Positions 52,262 through 62,039 of a DNA stretch of 64,000 nucleotides are shown here, piece after piece. How positions within the stretch are numbered: position 1 is the first letter of the stretch; every line of letters starts with the position of its first letter. The translations under genes were made by a program, and so were the position numbers. The stretch spans positions 1 through 64,000 of the forward strand of contig NZ_SSXC01000006.1 in the NCBI RefSeq assembly GCF_021699055.1, read 5' to 3'. This stretch comes from Blastococcus sp. MG754426 (GTDB lineage Bacteria; Actinomycetota; Actinomycetes; Mycobacteriales; Geodermatophilaceae). The notes beneath the pieces are model-generated. The model was given only the letters and a program-made list of their open reading frames with translations, did not search any database and was not told the origin of the DNA.

Positions 52262-53095
52262 ATGCCGGATCGCTTGTGGCTCGACGTGCCGTACGCCGAG
52301 AAGGACGCTGCCAAGGCAGCCGGTGCCCGATGGGATCCCGACGTTCGCCGCTGGTATGCGCCTCAGGTGGCACTGCTCCCGAAGCTCGCGCGCTGGGAAT
52401 CACGGATACCCGAGCTCTTGCCCGGGGAGGACCGCAGCTTCGGCCAAGGTCTGTTTGTCGACCTGGTGCCGTCGACTTGCTGGTTCACCAACGTCCGCAG
52501 TTGCGTCGACGAAGGCCAGTGGGACGCGCTCCGGTCCATGGTCTACCGCCGGGCCGGGCACCGCTGCGAGGCCTGCGGCGCTCCACGCGGCACTGACCGT
52601 CAGCGACTGGAAGCCCACGAGCGCTGGCAGTACGACGAGAGCACCTACACGCAGACGCTGCGGCGCCTGATCGCCCTGTGTTGGTCCTGCCATCGGGCGA
52701 CGCATTTTGGCTTCGCCGAGGTCACCGGCACCTCCGCCGAAGCGACCGCCCACCTTCGGGCGGTCAACGGCTGGTCACCCGGCGAAGCTGACGCCCACAT
52801 CGACCGCGCCTTCGCACTCTGGGAGAAGCGGTCGACCCATGAGTGGCGGCTCGACCTGGGCATCCTCACGAACGCCGGCATCAGGGTGGTCGAGCCCCCC
52901 GATCCCGGGCGTCGGACTGAGGAGAGCGCGACGCGCCTGGCAATCAAGATGCCGCTCCTGCCCACGTCGATACAGGGGGAACACGGCAGCCATACCGCCG
53001 CGGAGTACCGATGCGACGACGAAGGCCCCTCCGCACCCGAACCGCCCCGCAGAAAGCTGTGGGCGCGTATTCGCGGAGCTCTCACTAGTCAGTAG
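52262..53095 (+). CDS. DUF5710-HNH protein
   Basis: A 277-residue protein. The N terminus LDVPYAEKDAAKAAGARWDPDVRRWYAP is a DUF5710 domain (about 6-33), often found in conjugative-element primases. The middle has CEACGAPRGTDRQRLEAHERW and LCWSCHRATHFG, a zinc HNH-like fold with CxxC pairs. The C terminus is basic (PPRRKLWARIRG). It may be an HNH nuclease. Its end overlaps the convergent gene by 7 bases. Confidence 0.7.
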   Translation: MPDRLWLDVPYAEKDAAKAAGARWDPDVRRWYAPQVALLPKLARWESRIPELLPGEDRSFGQGLFVDLVPSTCWFTNVRSCVDEGQWDALRSMVYRRAGHRCEACGAPRGTDRQRLEAHERWQYDESTYTQTLRRLIALCWSCHRATHFGFAEVTGTSAEATAHLRAVNGWSPGEADAHIDRAFALWEKRSTHEWRLDLGILTNAGIRVVEPPDPGRRTEESATRLAIKMPLLPTSIQGEHGSHTAAEYRCDDEGPSAPEPPRRKLWARIRGALTSQ

Positions 53096-54426
53096 CGGCC
53101 AGGGCCGCCTGCGCCCGGCGCCGGGGTGTTGATCCCTTGCGCACAGCGGGCTCGTGCGACTGCCTTGGCCACGTCGTCGGCGTGGCTGAGCAGTCGCTCG
53201 CCCGGGCCGGGCGCTCGAGCGCGCTGCGCGTAGAGCCCGGCGAGGTGGCGCTGGCTCGTAGGTGCGGCGGGTGCAGCACGGTTCACGGCGTCGGCCAGGC
53301 TGCTCGACAGCGCGGTGGCCGAGGCGACCGCGCGACCGAGGCGGTCAAGGTCGGCGCCGCGGGCCTGTACGCGGCGGCCGGCGATGACGTCCCGCACCCG
53401 GTCGTCGGGCATGTTGTCCATGCGGGGCAGGTCGCGGGCGGCGGCGTAGAGCTGACCGGTGCGTGACCAACGGTCGACGGCCGCGGCGAGTCGGTCGGCG
53501 AGGACGGGAAGCTGGTTGGTCACCTGCTGGACCGTGCGGGTCAGGCGAGGGAGGTCGCCCCGGTCGCGGAGCGCGCCGCGGTCGGCGTTGGACCCGAGGT
53601 CGTTGCGCAGCGTGTCGGCGAGGGCGCGTGCCCAAGGAACGACGCCGTGGGGGTCAGTGGGCCCGACTCGGTGGCCGTCGTCGAAGGTCATGCTGATTCG
53701 GCCCGTGAGTTCCCATGCGACGGCTGCCAGCAGGGGCCGCATGCCTTCGTCGCCCGAGGCGGCAGCTAGCACGGACGAGGCGCAGTCGCTGGTGATCTCG
53801 GCGGCGGCCACAGCGGCGCGAAAGTCGCGCAAGGTCAGGCCTTCGCTGCGCAGGGATCGGTCGACCGCCGCGGTCAGCGCCGCTGCGGCATCGACTGCGG
53901 TCAGCCTCTCGCCGGCTCGTGGCAGGCCGGACACCGGCACCAGGCGATCGAGGACGGCCGCGCCGTTGGCCGTCGGCGGGTCGGCCTGGGCGTCGCGCTC
54001 GACGGCTGCGGCCAGCCTCCGGACGACGGCCAGCTCGGCGACCGCAGCCTGCGGCAGCAGCCGGTGCGCCAGCCGGGCGCAGTGGTCGGCAGCTTCGGCA
54101 AGTTCGACGGTGACCGCCCACCGGTGGCCGCGACCCATGCTGGCGCGGTCGCGGCCGATCACGTCGGCGGCGGCGCCGGCCAGGTCGGTCAGCGGTCCTC
54201 CGGTGCGCGGCCAGAGCCGGCCCACCGTCGTGCAGGCAGCGGTCATCTGGGCGGCGGTCTGCTGCCGACGGCTGACGCCAGCAGTGAGCCCGTCCTGGGT
54301 CATGCCAGCGATGGCGCGGCCGAGGTGGGCCATCGCTCCGGTGACGTCCTCGATCGCCGCGACGCTGGTCGGCGCCGCGGTGCGTTCGGCGAGCGCGTCG
54401 AGCAGCTGCTGCAGGCTGGTGGCCAT
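53089..54426 (-). CDS. conjugative-element protein of unknown function
   Basis: A 445-residue, Ala-rich and mainly helical protein. No known domain. Repeated patterns such as LLPQAAVAELAVVRRLAAAVERDA and LTRTVQQVTNQLPVLADRLAAAVDRW suggest a coiled-coil or repeat scaffold. It is the last gene of the minus-strand transfer operon and overlaps tail-to-tail with the HNH gene. Confidence 0.65.
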   Translation of the reverse strand: MATSLQQLLDALAERTAAPTSVAAIEDVTGAMAHLGRAIAGMTQDGLTAGVSRRQQTAAQMTAACTTVGRLWPRTGGPLTDLAGAAADVIGRDRASMGRGHRWAVTVELAEAADHCARLAHRLLPQAAVAELAVVRRLAAAVERDAQADPPTANGAAVLDRLVPVSGLPRAGERLTAVDAAAALTAAVDRSLRSEGLTLRDFRAAVAAAEITSDCASSVLAAASGDEGMRPLLAAVAWELTGRISMTFDDGHRVGPTDPHGVVPWARALADTLRNDLGSNADRGALRDRGDLPRLTRTVQQVTNQLPVLADRLAAAVDRWSRTGQLYAAARDLPRMDNMPDDRVRDVIAGRRVQARGADLDRLGRAVASATALSSSLADAVNRAAPAAPTSQRHLAGLYAQRARAPGPGERLLSHADDVAKAVARARCAQGINTPAPGAGGPGRY

Positions 54427-54428
54427 GA

Positions 54429-54725
54429 TCAACGCAGCTGTCGCAGGGCGCGGCGGGCTGCGCGGGCCGCGTCGATGACGTAGCGAGTCGCGAAGGCCTC
54501 CTGGTCGACGAGGCCGAGCGCGCCCATAGCCGCGCGGATGCTGGCGCGGGGGTCGTCGTCGACCAGTGGGACAGGCTCGGCGTGCCCACCGGCCAGCTCG
54601 AGGAGCTCCGCGGCCTGCATGCACTCCAGGGCGATGTGTGCGGGGACTTGCTCTCGGTCGGCGCCGACGGCGTCGAGCAGGGAGGCGGCGTAGCTGAGCG
54701 GGTCGATGCTCGCCTCGACGGTCAC
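54429..54725 (-). CDS. small conjugative-element protein
   Basis: A 98-residue protein from GTG 54725, helical and acidic in the middle with a basic C terminus (YVIDAARAARRALRQLR). Its stop is 2 bases before the next start, so the pair is coupled. No family recognised. Confidence 0.6.
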   Translation of the reverse strand: MTVEASIDPLSYAASLLDAVGADREQVPAHIALECMQAAELLELAGGHAEPVPLVDDDPRASIRAAMGALGLVDQEAFATRYVIDAARAARRALRQLR

Positions 54726-54833
54726 GGCGGCTCTCCTTCACTTGGTGGACTGCACCGAGGCTGGGTCGCCGCGGCCGGTGAGTGGGGATGTGGCGATCAA
54801 CCTGTGGATCGCGGCGGGGCTGTTTACGACCGG

Positions 54834-55316
54834 TCATCTGGGCGGCGGCGTGGCTGGGCCGCCGTCCGCATCGGGAACGGGCAAGGCGGCCGGGCAGTCG
54901 TCGAGCAGTCGCCAGTGCAACTCCCGCGCCGGATGCCGGTCGGGAAGCGGGGCGGCGGCGAGGCCGGGCAGCCCGGCGGCAACGTCGTAGCCGGCGGCCG
55001 CGGCGCGGGTGAGGGCGGCGGACAGAGGCCACCAGTCCGGGCCGTCCAGGAGGCGCGGATCGATCCGCCGGGCGACGGCCTCCCACGCCGGGTCTGCAGG
55101 CTCGTCGTCCCGGCGGCCGACCGGCTCGCTCTCCATCTCGGCGGCGACGCGCACGATCTCGGCCGCGATGGCGCGCCGCCGGGCCTCGGGCATGGCCTCG
55201 CACCACGCGGCCAGCAGTTCCGGAGTGTGGCGAGTCATCCACTGCCGGCTGACCCGGACGCCGCCGAGCAGCGCGACCCAGTCGTCGGACCGGTCAGGGC
55301 GCGGAGCAGCACTCAT
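54834..55316 (-). CDS. conjugative-element protein of unknown function
   Basis: A 160-residue protein with WVALLGGVRVSRQWMTRHTPELLAAWCEAMPEARRRAIAAEIVRVAAE in its first half and a Pro/Ala-rich tail. Its start overlaps the upstream stop (ATGA). No family recognised. Confidence 0.6.
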   Translation of the reverse strand: MSAAPRPDRSDDWVALLGGVRVSRQWMTRHTPELLAAWCEAMPEARRRAIAAEIVRVAAEMESEPVGRRDDEPADPAWEAVARRIDPRLLDGPDWWPLSAALTRAAAAGYDVAAGLPGLAAAPLPDRHPARELHWRLLDDCPAALPVPDADGGPATPPPR

Positions 55317-55891
55317 CGGGTAGCTCCCTCGCCGTCGTCCAGTGTGACTGTGTCCGGTGCCCCGTCAGATGACTGGGCCCCGGTGTCGGCGTCGAAGCGG
55401 CGGCGCCGCTCCGCGACGGCGGACGGAGTGCGGTAGTCGGCGTCCCAGGAGCGGGCCGGCCAGTCGACATGTCGGCCGGGTGGGCAGCCGAGGCCCTGTC
55501 GCTCGTTCATGCGGGCGTAGAAGCCGGGCAGGGCGTAGCGGTGCCACTCCTCCATCGGATGGGGAACCGTGGCGTCGGCCGCCGCGGCCCGCATGCACGC
55601 GAGGACTGCCAGCTCGCGGACCAGTGCCGGGTGGGCCGGCCAGCAGGAGGGGACGAAGTGCGCGGTTTGCCAGGCGTAGGTGTGGTTGAGCCAGCCGGCG
55701 ACGTCGTCGATCCACGACCACAGCTCCCGGCGCACTTGGGGAGAGCAGGTCGCCGGGTCCCACGGCCGGTCTAGCAGCCCGTAGGCCGATGGCTCGAGCC
55801 CGGACACCTCGGCCTGCCGCAGCATCTCCAGCGCGTGCCGGACCCAGCGCGGCGGTCGCGGAAACGGGGGCGCCAGGAGGATCTCGGTCAC
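55313..55891 (-). CDS. DUF4913-like conjugative-element protein
   Basis: A 192-residue protein. The WSWIDDVAGWLNHTYAWQTAHFVPSCWPAHPALVRELAVLACMR and EEWHRYALPGFYARM blocks resemble DUF4913-type proteins found in actinobacterial conjugative clusters. The GTG at 55889-55891 overlaps the VirD4-like stop (GTGA). Confidence 0.65.
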   Translation of the reverse strand: MTEILLAPPFPRPPRWVRHALEMLRQAEVSGLEPSAYGLLDRPWDPATCSPQVRRELWSWIDDVAGWLNHTYAWQTAHFVPSCWPAHPALVRELAVLACMRAAAADATVPHPMEEWHRYALPGFYARMNERQGLGCPPGRHVDWPARSWDADYRTPSAVAERRRRFDADTGAQSSDGAPDTVTLDDGEGATR

Positions 55892-57801
55892 GACACCTCC
55901 CAACTCGCGGGCATGGTCCCTGCGGCTTCAGCCGTCGGCTCGGAGGGGCGGCGGGGGCGCTCCCCTCCCCCGGTGCCGCGGCCGCGGGCGGCCATAACCC
56001 GGTCGCGGGCGGCCGCCTGGGCGGCCAAGAGCGTGGCGCCCCGGCGCCCCGTGAGGCACCGGGTCAGACGGGCGATCAGCGGCGGCGCGTTCTCTGCGAG
56101 CACCAGCGCCCGGCCGGGCGGCAACAAGCGGATCTCCTCCGGCCGCAGCACCGGGGTGTCCTCGCCGTGGGTGGACCGCGCCCAGCCGGCGCCCCGGTAG
56201 CTGTAGGAGGAGCGGCGCACGCGGGTCCGGCCGATCAGCTCGGAGAGCTCGCGGTAGAAATCGCCGTCCTTGCCGCCGCCGAAAGCGATCACGACGTTGG
56301 TGAGGCCGAACAGGGCCCGGGCCTCGTGCTCGCCGTAGAGCAACACCAGCTGCCGCCAGGTCTGGGCGGCGTAGATGTAGCTCACGCCCAGGGCCCGGTC
56401 GTTGGCCATGCGAGTGCGCAGAGTGGGCAGCGGCGCGGTGGACGGCAGCTCGTCCAGACAGGCCAGCAGCGGCGGGCACAGCCGGCCGGTCCGCGAGCCG
56501 GCGGCGAGTTGGAGCGCGGTATCGAGGACGTGCTCGGCCAGCGCGGTCAGCAGCGGGGACGCGGAGGCGTAGGGGTCGTCGCGCCCGAGCAGGTAGACGG
56601 TGCCGCCGGCAGCGAGGAGACCGGCAACCTCGGTGGCCGGCCGGCCGGGCCCGGGAGTGCAGCGGCGGCGGATGTCGGCCTGGAAGAACAAGGCCAGCGC
56701 CTGCTGGACGGTCGTGGCGGTGTTCCCGGCGGTGCGCGGGTCGCCCTGCATGGCGCCGTGCAGCAGCCCGTCCCACAACGGCGCGGCCTGCGGGTGGCCC
56801 CGCAGGATGTCGGCCGGGGCGGTCGCGGCCTGCGGATGGGCCGCCCACTCGAGGACGTGCTCGACGGTGCCACCGGTCAGCGCGGCGGCGTGGAAGTAGG
56901 CCTGCAGCACCTTGGCCGCCTCGAAGGCGTAGAAGCGGGCCGCGCCGTCGGAGATCCCCCCGGTGACCGCGCCGGCGACGGTGCCGGCGGTGAACGCCTT
57001 CGCCCGACGCTCGGCGACCATCGGATCTCCGCAACCGGCGACCGGGTCCCACACCAGCTCCGGCACGCCCGGGACCGAGCCGAACGGATCGCACACGGCG
57101 ACCGGCCGCCCGCCGTCGGCGCGGGCGTCGAGGGTGAGCAGCAGGTCCTCGGCCTTGGTCAGCGTCACCAGCGCCGCGCCGGGCGCGTCCAGGAGCGCCG
57201 GTGCGAGCAGGTCAAGGGTCTTGCCCGAACCCTGCGGGCCGTAGATGCCGGTGGTCCGGTCGAAGGGCACCCACAGCTCTCCACCGGCGGGGACGGCGCA
57301 GACGCCCAGCCGCCAGCCCACGCCATCCGACTCGGGGGACCGCCCGCCTCGACCCGCGGAAGTGGGAAAGTCGGGCCGGACCACGGCAGCGGCGCGACGC
57401 AGCCGGGAGCGGCCAAGCACCTGCTCGACTTGGCTGCGGTCGGCCATTCCGCTCGGCGTCCCGAGCAACCGCCGTCCGGCCCAGACGGCACCTCCGCTGG
57501 CGACGAGGAAGGCGACGAGCAGGACCGCGATGACGGCGTAGACGGCGGGGGTGCCGGGCAGCGCCGCCGCCTGGCTCGCGTCGAGGCCGGTGTCCGGATC
57601 CCCGACCAGCAGGCCGCCGATCGAGGCGGTCAGGGCGGCGCCGTCGGTCGGCCAGACCCAGCCGCCGCCGTCGAGCACCGCGGCCACTCCGCGGCCGACA
57701 GGCAGCAGCAGCGCAGCAGCGGCCAGCCAGGCGCTGACGGCTGCAGCCGGGACCTCCCAGCTCGCCGGGCCCACGTCTGCGCGCGCGCCGACGCCGGTCA
57801 T
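55888..57801 (-). CDS. type IV coupling protein (VirD4/TraG-like)
   Basis: A 637-residue ATPase. An N-terminal membrane segment around 19-35 and another near 85-105 anchor it. Walker A is GPQGSGKT (about 186-193) and Walker B LACLDELPS (about 447). IYAAQTWRQLVLLYG and GRTRVRRSSYS are coupling-protein blocks. It brings the relaxase-DNA complex to the secretion channel. ATG 57799-57801 is chosen; the longer frame to 57888 overlaps the peptidase gene. Confidence 0.9.
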   Translation of the reverse strand: MTGVGARADVGPASWEVPAAAVSAWLAAAALLLPVGRGVAAVLDGGGWVWPTDGAALTASIGGLLVGDPDTGLDASQAAALPGTPAVYAVIAVLLVAFLVASGGAVWAGRRLLGTPSGMADRSQVEQVLGRSRLRRAAAVVRPDFPTSAGRGGRSPESDGVGWRLGVCAVPAGGELWVPFDRTTGIYGPQGSGKTLDLLAPALLDAPGAALVTLTKAEDLLLTLDARADGGRPVAVCDPFGSVPGVPELVWDPVAGCGDPMVAERRAKAFTAGTVAGAVTGGISDGAARFYAFEAAKVLQAYFHAAALTGGTVEHVLEWAAHPQAATAPADILRGHPQAAPLWDGLLHGAMQGDPRTAGNTATTVQQALALFFQADIRRRCTPGPGRPATEVAGLLAAGGTVYLLGRDDPYASASPLLTALAEHVLDTALQLAAGSRTGRLCPPLLACLDELPSTAPLPTLRTRMANDRALGVSYIYAAQTWRQLVLLYGEHEARALFGLTNVVIAFGGGKDGDFYRELSELIGRTRVRRSSYSYRGAGWARSTHGEDTPVLRPEEIRLLPPGRALVLAENAPPLIARLTRCLTGRRGATLLAAQAAARDRVMAARGRGTGGGERPRRPSEPTAEAAGTMPASWEVS

Positions 57802-57868
57802 CGCCGCCGTCCGTACGGCGTCCGGTGCATGGCTCCTCCTGTGGGTCGGAAAAGGGGGCACGAGCAGG

Positions 57869-59023
57869 TCAGCCCGGGTTGGACGCATTCAGGTCCACGC
57901 CGCGATCGGCCAGCCACGGAACCGGGTCGAGCGGCGCGCCGTCCTGGCGGACCTCGAAGTGCAGGTGGACACCGGTGCTGTTGCCGGTGGATCCCTGGAA
58001 GCCGACCAGCGTCCCGGCGCCGACGTGCTGGCCCGCGCTGACCGTGTAGGTCGAGAGGTGCCCGTACCGGGTGGTCACCCCGCCGCCGTGGTCGAGCTCG
58101 ACGAGGTTGCCGTAGCCGGCCAGCCCCAGGCCGCCGTCACGGTCGCAGTAGGCGCTGGTGCAGGCGGCGGTGATGACGGTGCCGCCGCCGGCGGCGTAGA
58201 CGGGGCTGTCGCGGGGGCCGGCGATGTCGACGCCGGCGTGCAGGGTGCCCCAGCGGGGCCCGGAGCCGGAGGTGACCTGACCGGCGGTGGGCCGGATCCA
58301 GGATCCGGCGGGCACCGGAAGGTTCGGGCAGACGCCGGACGCCCCGCGAGCAGGGTCGGCAACGATGGCCTGGGCGGTGGGCCACAGCATGCCGGTCAGC
58401 TCGCCCGCGAACGGCGCCCAGCGGGCGTAGGCGCCGCCCGCGGCCGAGACCTGCACCTCCTGGGCTGCCTGGGTGAGCGGGATGGTCCGCCAGTTCGGCA
58501 CCTCGACCAGCCGGTCGTAGAAGGCCGCAGCGGCGTAGACGGGGTCCATCAGCTGGGCGACGGTGCCCCAGCCGGCGATCCAGCGCTGCTGGAAGGTGTT
58601 GACGCTGTCGTGGTCGGAGCCGAGGCCGTCGTGCGCGTGCTGGAGGCTGGTGGCGGTCACCGCAGCCTGCTCGGCGGTGAGTTCGGGGCTGCTGCCGTCA
58701 TTGGCCAGCATCCGGATCCGGGACTCCTGGTATGCGGTGGCCAGCGCCACGGTGGCCGCATAGGGGTCGAGTCCCTGCGCCGCGGCGACGGCGACGATGG
58801 TCTGCGCGTGACCCATCTGGACGGCGTCCAGCTCGATGCCGGCGACGGTGCCCCGGGTGCCGCCGATCGAGCAGCGCGACGATGCGGCCGCTGGCTGGTC
58901 GGGTGCGGCCAGAACGGCGAGCGGGATTAGCAACAGGGTGAGCCCGGCGAGCACCGGGAGGGCGACCGGAGCGGCGGCCTTCCACAGCCACGCCCGCGCC
59001 GCGCGCTCCGCCGCGCCGCTCAT
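57869..59023 (-). CDS. M23 peptidase with lysozyme-like N-terminal half
   Basis: A 384-residue protein. A single N-terminal membrane helix (about 12-40). The first half has ALATAYQESRIRMLAN, a lysozyme/transglycosylase-like segment with a Glu. The C-terminal M23 domain has HAGVDIAGP (His and Asp zinc ligands) and HLHFEV. It opens the peptidoglycan for the transfer channel. It overlaps the VirB4-like stop by 4 bases. Confidence 0.88.
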   Translation of the reverse strand: MSGAAERAARAWLWKAAAPVALPVLAGLTLLLIPLAVLAAPDQPAAASSRCSIGGTRGTVAGIELDAVQMGHAQTIVAVAAAQGLDPYAATVALATAYQESRIRMLANDGSSPELTAEQAAVTATSLQHAHDGLGSDHDSVNTFQQRWIAGWGTVAQLMDPVYAAAAFYDRLVEVPNWRTIPLTQAAQEVQVSAAGGAYARWAPFAGELTGMLWPTAQAIVADPARGASGVCPNLPVPAGSWIRPTAGQVTSGSGPRWGTLHAGVDIAGPRDSPVYAAGGGTVITAACTSAYCDRDGGLGLAGYGNLVELDHGGGVTTRYGHLSTYTVSAGQHVGAGTLVGFQGSTGNSTGVHLHFEVRQDGAPLDPVPWLADRGVDLNASNPG

Positions 59024-60528
59024 CGCGCTCCCCCGGCGGTGAGGGCCTCGTTGGTGTAGGTCAGCCGCAGCTCGGGCTCGGTGAGGACGGTCTGCACCTT
59101 GAACGCCCGGTCCCCGACCAGCCACAGTGCCCGGCCCTTGCCCGCGACGGCCCAGCCGGTGACCACCCGCTGGGCTATCGGGGCCAGGCCGAGCAGGCTG
59201 CCGAGTTCGTCGCCGATGGCCTGGTCCTGGCCGTGCAGGACCTTGACGTCGCACAGGTGCAGCAGGTCGCGGCCGATGGCGACCGCCTGCGAGGTCGCGT
59301 CCCCGGCGGTGAGCATGTCGGAGGGCTTGTGCGCCAGCAGGATCTGCACGTCGGCGTCGCGGCGGGACAGCCGGAGGTTGGCGTCCAGGCTCTTCATCGC
59401 CTCGGCACCCAGGCGCATTTGCCGCCACGTCTCGTCGCGGATGACGATGCGCAGGTCCCCGGGCTCGGCGATCTCGCGCATCGCCTGGCCCCAGGAGTTG
59501 AGGCAGGTCAGCGCGATGCCGACGGCCTGGTCACCGAGCGGCTCGACCCGGGACAGCGACAGCGACTGGATCGGGGCGCGCCAGTCGACGGCGATGGTGG
59601 TGTGGTCGTCGAACAACCCGGCCAGGGAGCCCTTGACCAGGGCGCCGAGAGCGTCGCGGAGAGTGCGGGTGGCGTCGATGAAGTGCCGCCGGTCGGCGTA
59701 GCGGCAGCCGGCGACGAGCTCGTCGGGAGGCTCGTCGAGTGCCCGCCACAGCTGCGGGATGGTGGGCTCGGTCAGCCGGGTGGCGCCCGAGCGGTAGCCA
59801 GTGAGCAGCCGCAGCGCCTCCCCGACCGCGGTCTCCTCCACCGGGCCGAACGGCACCGCCTGCGAGCCGATCAGGCCGCGCAGCAGCACCAGCCACCGGG
59901 CGAACAGGAGCGCCTCGCGGCGCCGGGCCTCGGCGGCGTCGAGGCGGTCCCAGCCGTACCCGAGCGGGCCGAAGGCCAGCGGGTTCACCCGGGTCGGCAG
60001 GCCGTGACCGATGACGAACGGCTCCACGCCGAGTGCTCTGCAGAGGGGCTCGTACTCGTCCTTGGTGTCCCCGAGGATGAGAGTGCGATAGCCGTAGGCG
60101 AGCATCCGCAGCGCGAAGGCCTTGACGGTGGCGGACTTGCCGCGGCCGGGCTTGCCGAAGACGACGACGTTGGGGTTGGTGACCGGGAGATCGTCGTCGG
60201 TGACCCAGCCGACCGGATCGCAGTAGAACGCTCCGCCGGACAGCAGGTCGAGTCCCATCTGTGCGCCGGTGGGCGGTAGGCCCGAGGTGGCAATCAGGGG
60301 CCACACCACCGGCGTCTGCTCCGAGGTCATCCGCCACACCGACAGCGGCGCCAGCGCCGCCGCTCGGCCACGACCACGTCCGCGGGGGCCGCGGCGGGGC
60401 ACCAGCTGGGTGAACGGCCCCCGTTCCCGTGCCGCGGTCTCGATCGCGGGGACGGCGGGCAGCCGGTGGCCGAAGTCGTCGAGCAGGACAGCGACGTCCC
60501 GGCCACGGCGGAAGGGACGGCGGCTCAT
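59020..60528 (-). CDS. VirB4-like conjugation ATPase
   Basis: A 502-residue protein. Walker A is GKPGRGKS (about 124-131), then TLILGDTKDEYEPL. RIVIRDETWRQMR is Walker B-like. QILLAHKPSDML is the arginine-finger-side motif. It energises the type IV secretion channel. It starts at ATG 60528 overlapping the SCO6880 gene. Confidence 0.9.
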   Translation of the reverse strand: MSRRPFRRGRDVAVLLDDFGHRLPAVPAIETAARERGPFTQLVPRRGPRGRGRGRAAALAPLSVWRMTSEQTPVVWPLIATSGLPPTGAQMGLDLLSGGAFYCDPVGWVTDDDLPVTNPNVVVFGKPGRGKSATVKAFALRMLAYGYRTLILGDTKDEYEPLCRALGVEPFVIGHGLPTRVNPLAFGPLGYGWDRLDAAEARRREALLFARWLVLLRGLIGSQAVPFGPVEETAVGEALRLLTGYRSGATRLTEPTIPQLWRALDEPPDELVAGCRYADRRHFIDATRTLRDALGALVKGSLAGLFDDHTTIAVDWRAPIQSLSLSRVEPLGDQAVGIALTCLNSWGQAMREIAEPGDLRIVIRDETWRQMRLGAEAMKSLDANLRLSRRDADVQILLAHKPSDMLTAGDATSQAVAIGRDLLHLCDVKVLHGQDQAIGDELGSLLGLAPIAQRVVTGWAVAGKGRALWLVGDRAFKVQTVLTEPELRLTYTNEALTAGGAR

Positions 60529-62039
60529 CGTCGGCCTCTGCGGTCCGGCAGCCCAACGCCGAGGGGAATGGCGGCAGCGGCGAAGGCGGAGTCCTGCGCC
60601 AGGTCGAGTCGCAGCGGCACGAAGCCGGCGGCCCGGACCGAGGCGGACAGCCGGCGGCCGTGCTCGACCACCGGCCACGTCGCCGGCACGGTGACGCAGG
60701 CCGCCGCGGCGACGCGCACCAGAGCACGGCCGGCGGTGAGCTTCTCCTCGGCGGCACCGACCCGCTCGGTGTCCCGCCGCTGCCGGGCCCGCTGCCGGAA
60801 ACCCATCCGGGCGCGCATCTCGTTGCCGGTGGTGGCGCTCATCTGCTCCCGACTGACCACCCGGGTCGCCCGGGTCAGCGGCAGCGGGTCGAGGAAGACG
60901 GTCAGGCAGCGCCGCTCCCCCGCCACCGTCGGCACGAGCACCGGGGCGAGCGCGCCGAGCACCGCACCGGAGTCGGGCAGCAGGATCGTGTCGGTCACCG
61001 ACGCCCAGGCGTCGTGCAGGTAGTGCCGCACCTCGGCGCGCGCCATCGTGGGTGCCGCGGCGGCCATCGGCACCCCGGTGGCCAACTGCTGGCTGGAGGC
61101 GGCCGCCAGGTCGGCGGCGACCAGCTCGCCACGGTCACCCGGGGCGAAGCTGGTGCGCACCGCGGCGGCGAGCTGTGCGGAGTCGAGCCAGGACACCGTC
61201 GTGCAGCCGACGGGTCCACGAAGCGCGGCCTCGACCTCTGCCATCACCGAGTGCAAGACCCGGGCCCGGCCGTCCACGCCCCCGCCGGACTCCCTCGCCG
61301 CCCGGGCGATCCGTCCCTCGCCGACCACGACGGTCACGAACGCTTCGGTCCGTACCGCGGCCGGCGTCAGCGTTGCGCCCAGCAGCGCGTTGACCCGCGC
61401 GGCGAGCGTCGGCGCGTCGGGGTGGGTGTGAGTGCGTTCCCAGGCGGCGCGCTCCGCGCCGTCGTCGGGCACGGTGCGCACCTGCAGGACGAGCACGTCG
61501 ATCAGCTCGGTGCGGGCGGCGAGCTCGCACATCTCGGCCAGGCCGGCGCCCATCCGGTCCCGCTCGCCCGCCTCGGCGAGCCCGATGCCGGGATGGGCAA
61601 TCGACGCCACCGCTGCCCAGGTCCGTGCGGCGCAGTTCTGCACGATCACCGGCCGGGTGAACAGCTGCCCGAAGGGCGGCCCGTCGTGAGTGCGGATTCC
61701 GGCGAGCACTCCCGGCAGGTCGGCCTCGGACAGGTCGTCGGCCGTCCCCGCTCCGGCCCGTGAGCCGAACGCCGCCCAGCCCATGGCTCCTCCGATCGCG
61801 TGCAGACAGAGGTCGCCGAACCAGCGGCCGGCGGCACGGCCCCGGATAGGCACCAGCAGCACGGCGGCCAGCAGCGCCCACACCGGCAGCCAGCCGACGA
61901 ACAACCCCCAGGCCTGGCCGTTCAGGGCCAGCAGCGCCGGAACGCCGGCGAGCGTCACCAAGGCCAGCTGCGTGCCGGTCATCCCCAGGAACCAACCGGA
62001 GACGTCCTTGGCGTACTCGCCGTAGCGGTGTGCGCTCAT
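60525..62039 (-). CDS. SCO6880 family conjugation protein
   Basis: A 504-residue protein. Two hydrophobic segments near the N terminus (about 20-60), preceded by MSAHRYGEYAKDVSGWFLGM, match the SCO6880/PrgI-VirB3-like start. The rest is soluble with YLHDAWASVTDTILLPDSG and RCLTVFLDPLPLTRATRVV, typical of the family. It probably links the membrane channel to the VirB4-like ATPase encoded next. ATGA overlaps join it to both neighbours. Confidence 0.88.
   Translation of the reverse strand: MSAHRYGEYAKDVSGWFLGMTGTQLALVTLAGVPALLALNGQAWGLFVGWLPVWALLAAVLLVPIRGRAAGRWFGDLCLHAIGGAMGWAAFGSRAGAGTADDLSEADLPGVLAGIRTHDGPPFGQLFTRPVIVQNCAARTWAAVASIAHPGIGLAEAGERDRMGAGLAEMCELAARTELIDVLVLQVRTVPDDGAERAAWERTHTHPDAPTLAARVNALLGATLTPAAVRTEAFVTVVVGEGRIARAARESGGGVDGRARVLHSVMAEVEAALRGPVGCTTVSWLDSAQLAAAVRTSFAPGDRGELVAADLAAASSQQLATGVPMAAAAPTMARAEVRHYLHDAWASVTDTILLPDSGAVLGALAPVLVPTVAGERRCLTVFLDPLPLTRATRVVSREQMSATTGNEMRARMGFRQRARQRRDTERVGAAEEKLTAGRALVRVAAAACVTVPATWPVVEHGRRLSASVRAAGFVPLRLDLAQDSAFAAAAIPLGVGLPDRRGRR

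Noticed and set aside
55789-58041. 750-codon plus-strand frame opposite the VirD4-like gene
   Set aside because: Antisense shadow; the minus-strand Walker motifs are unmistakable.
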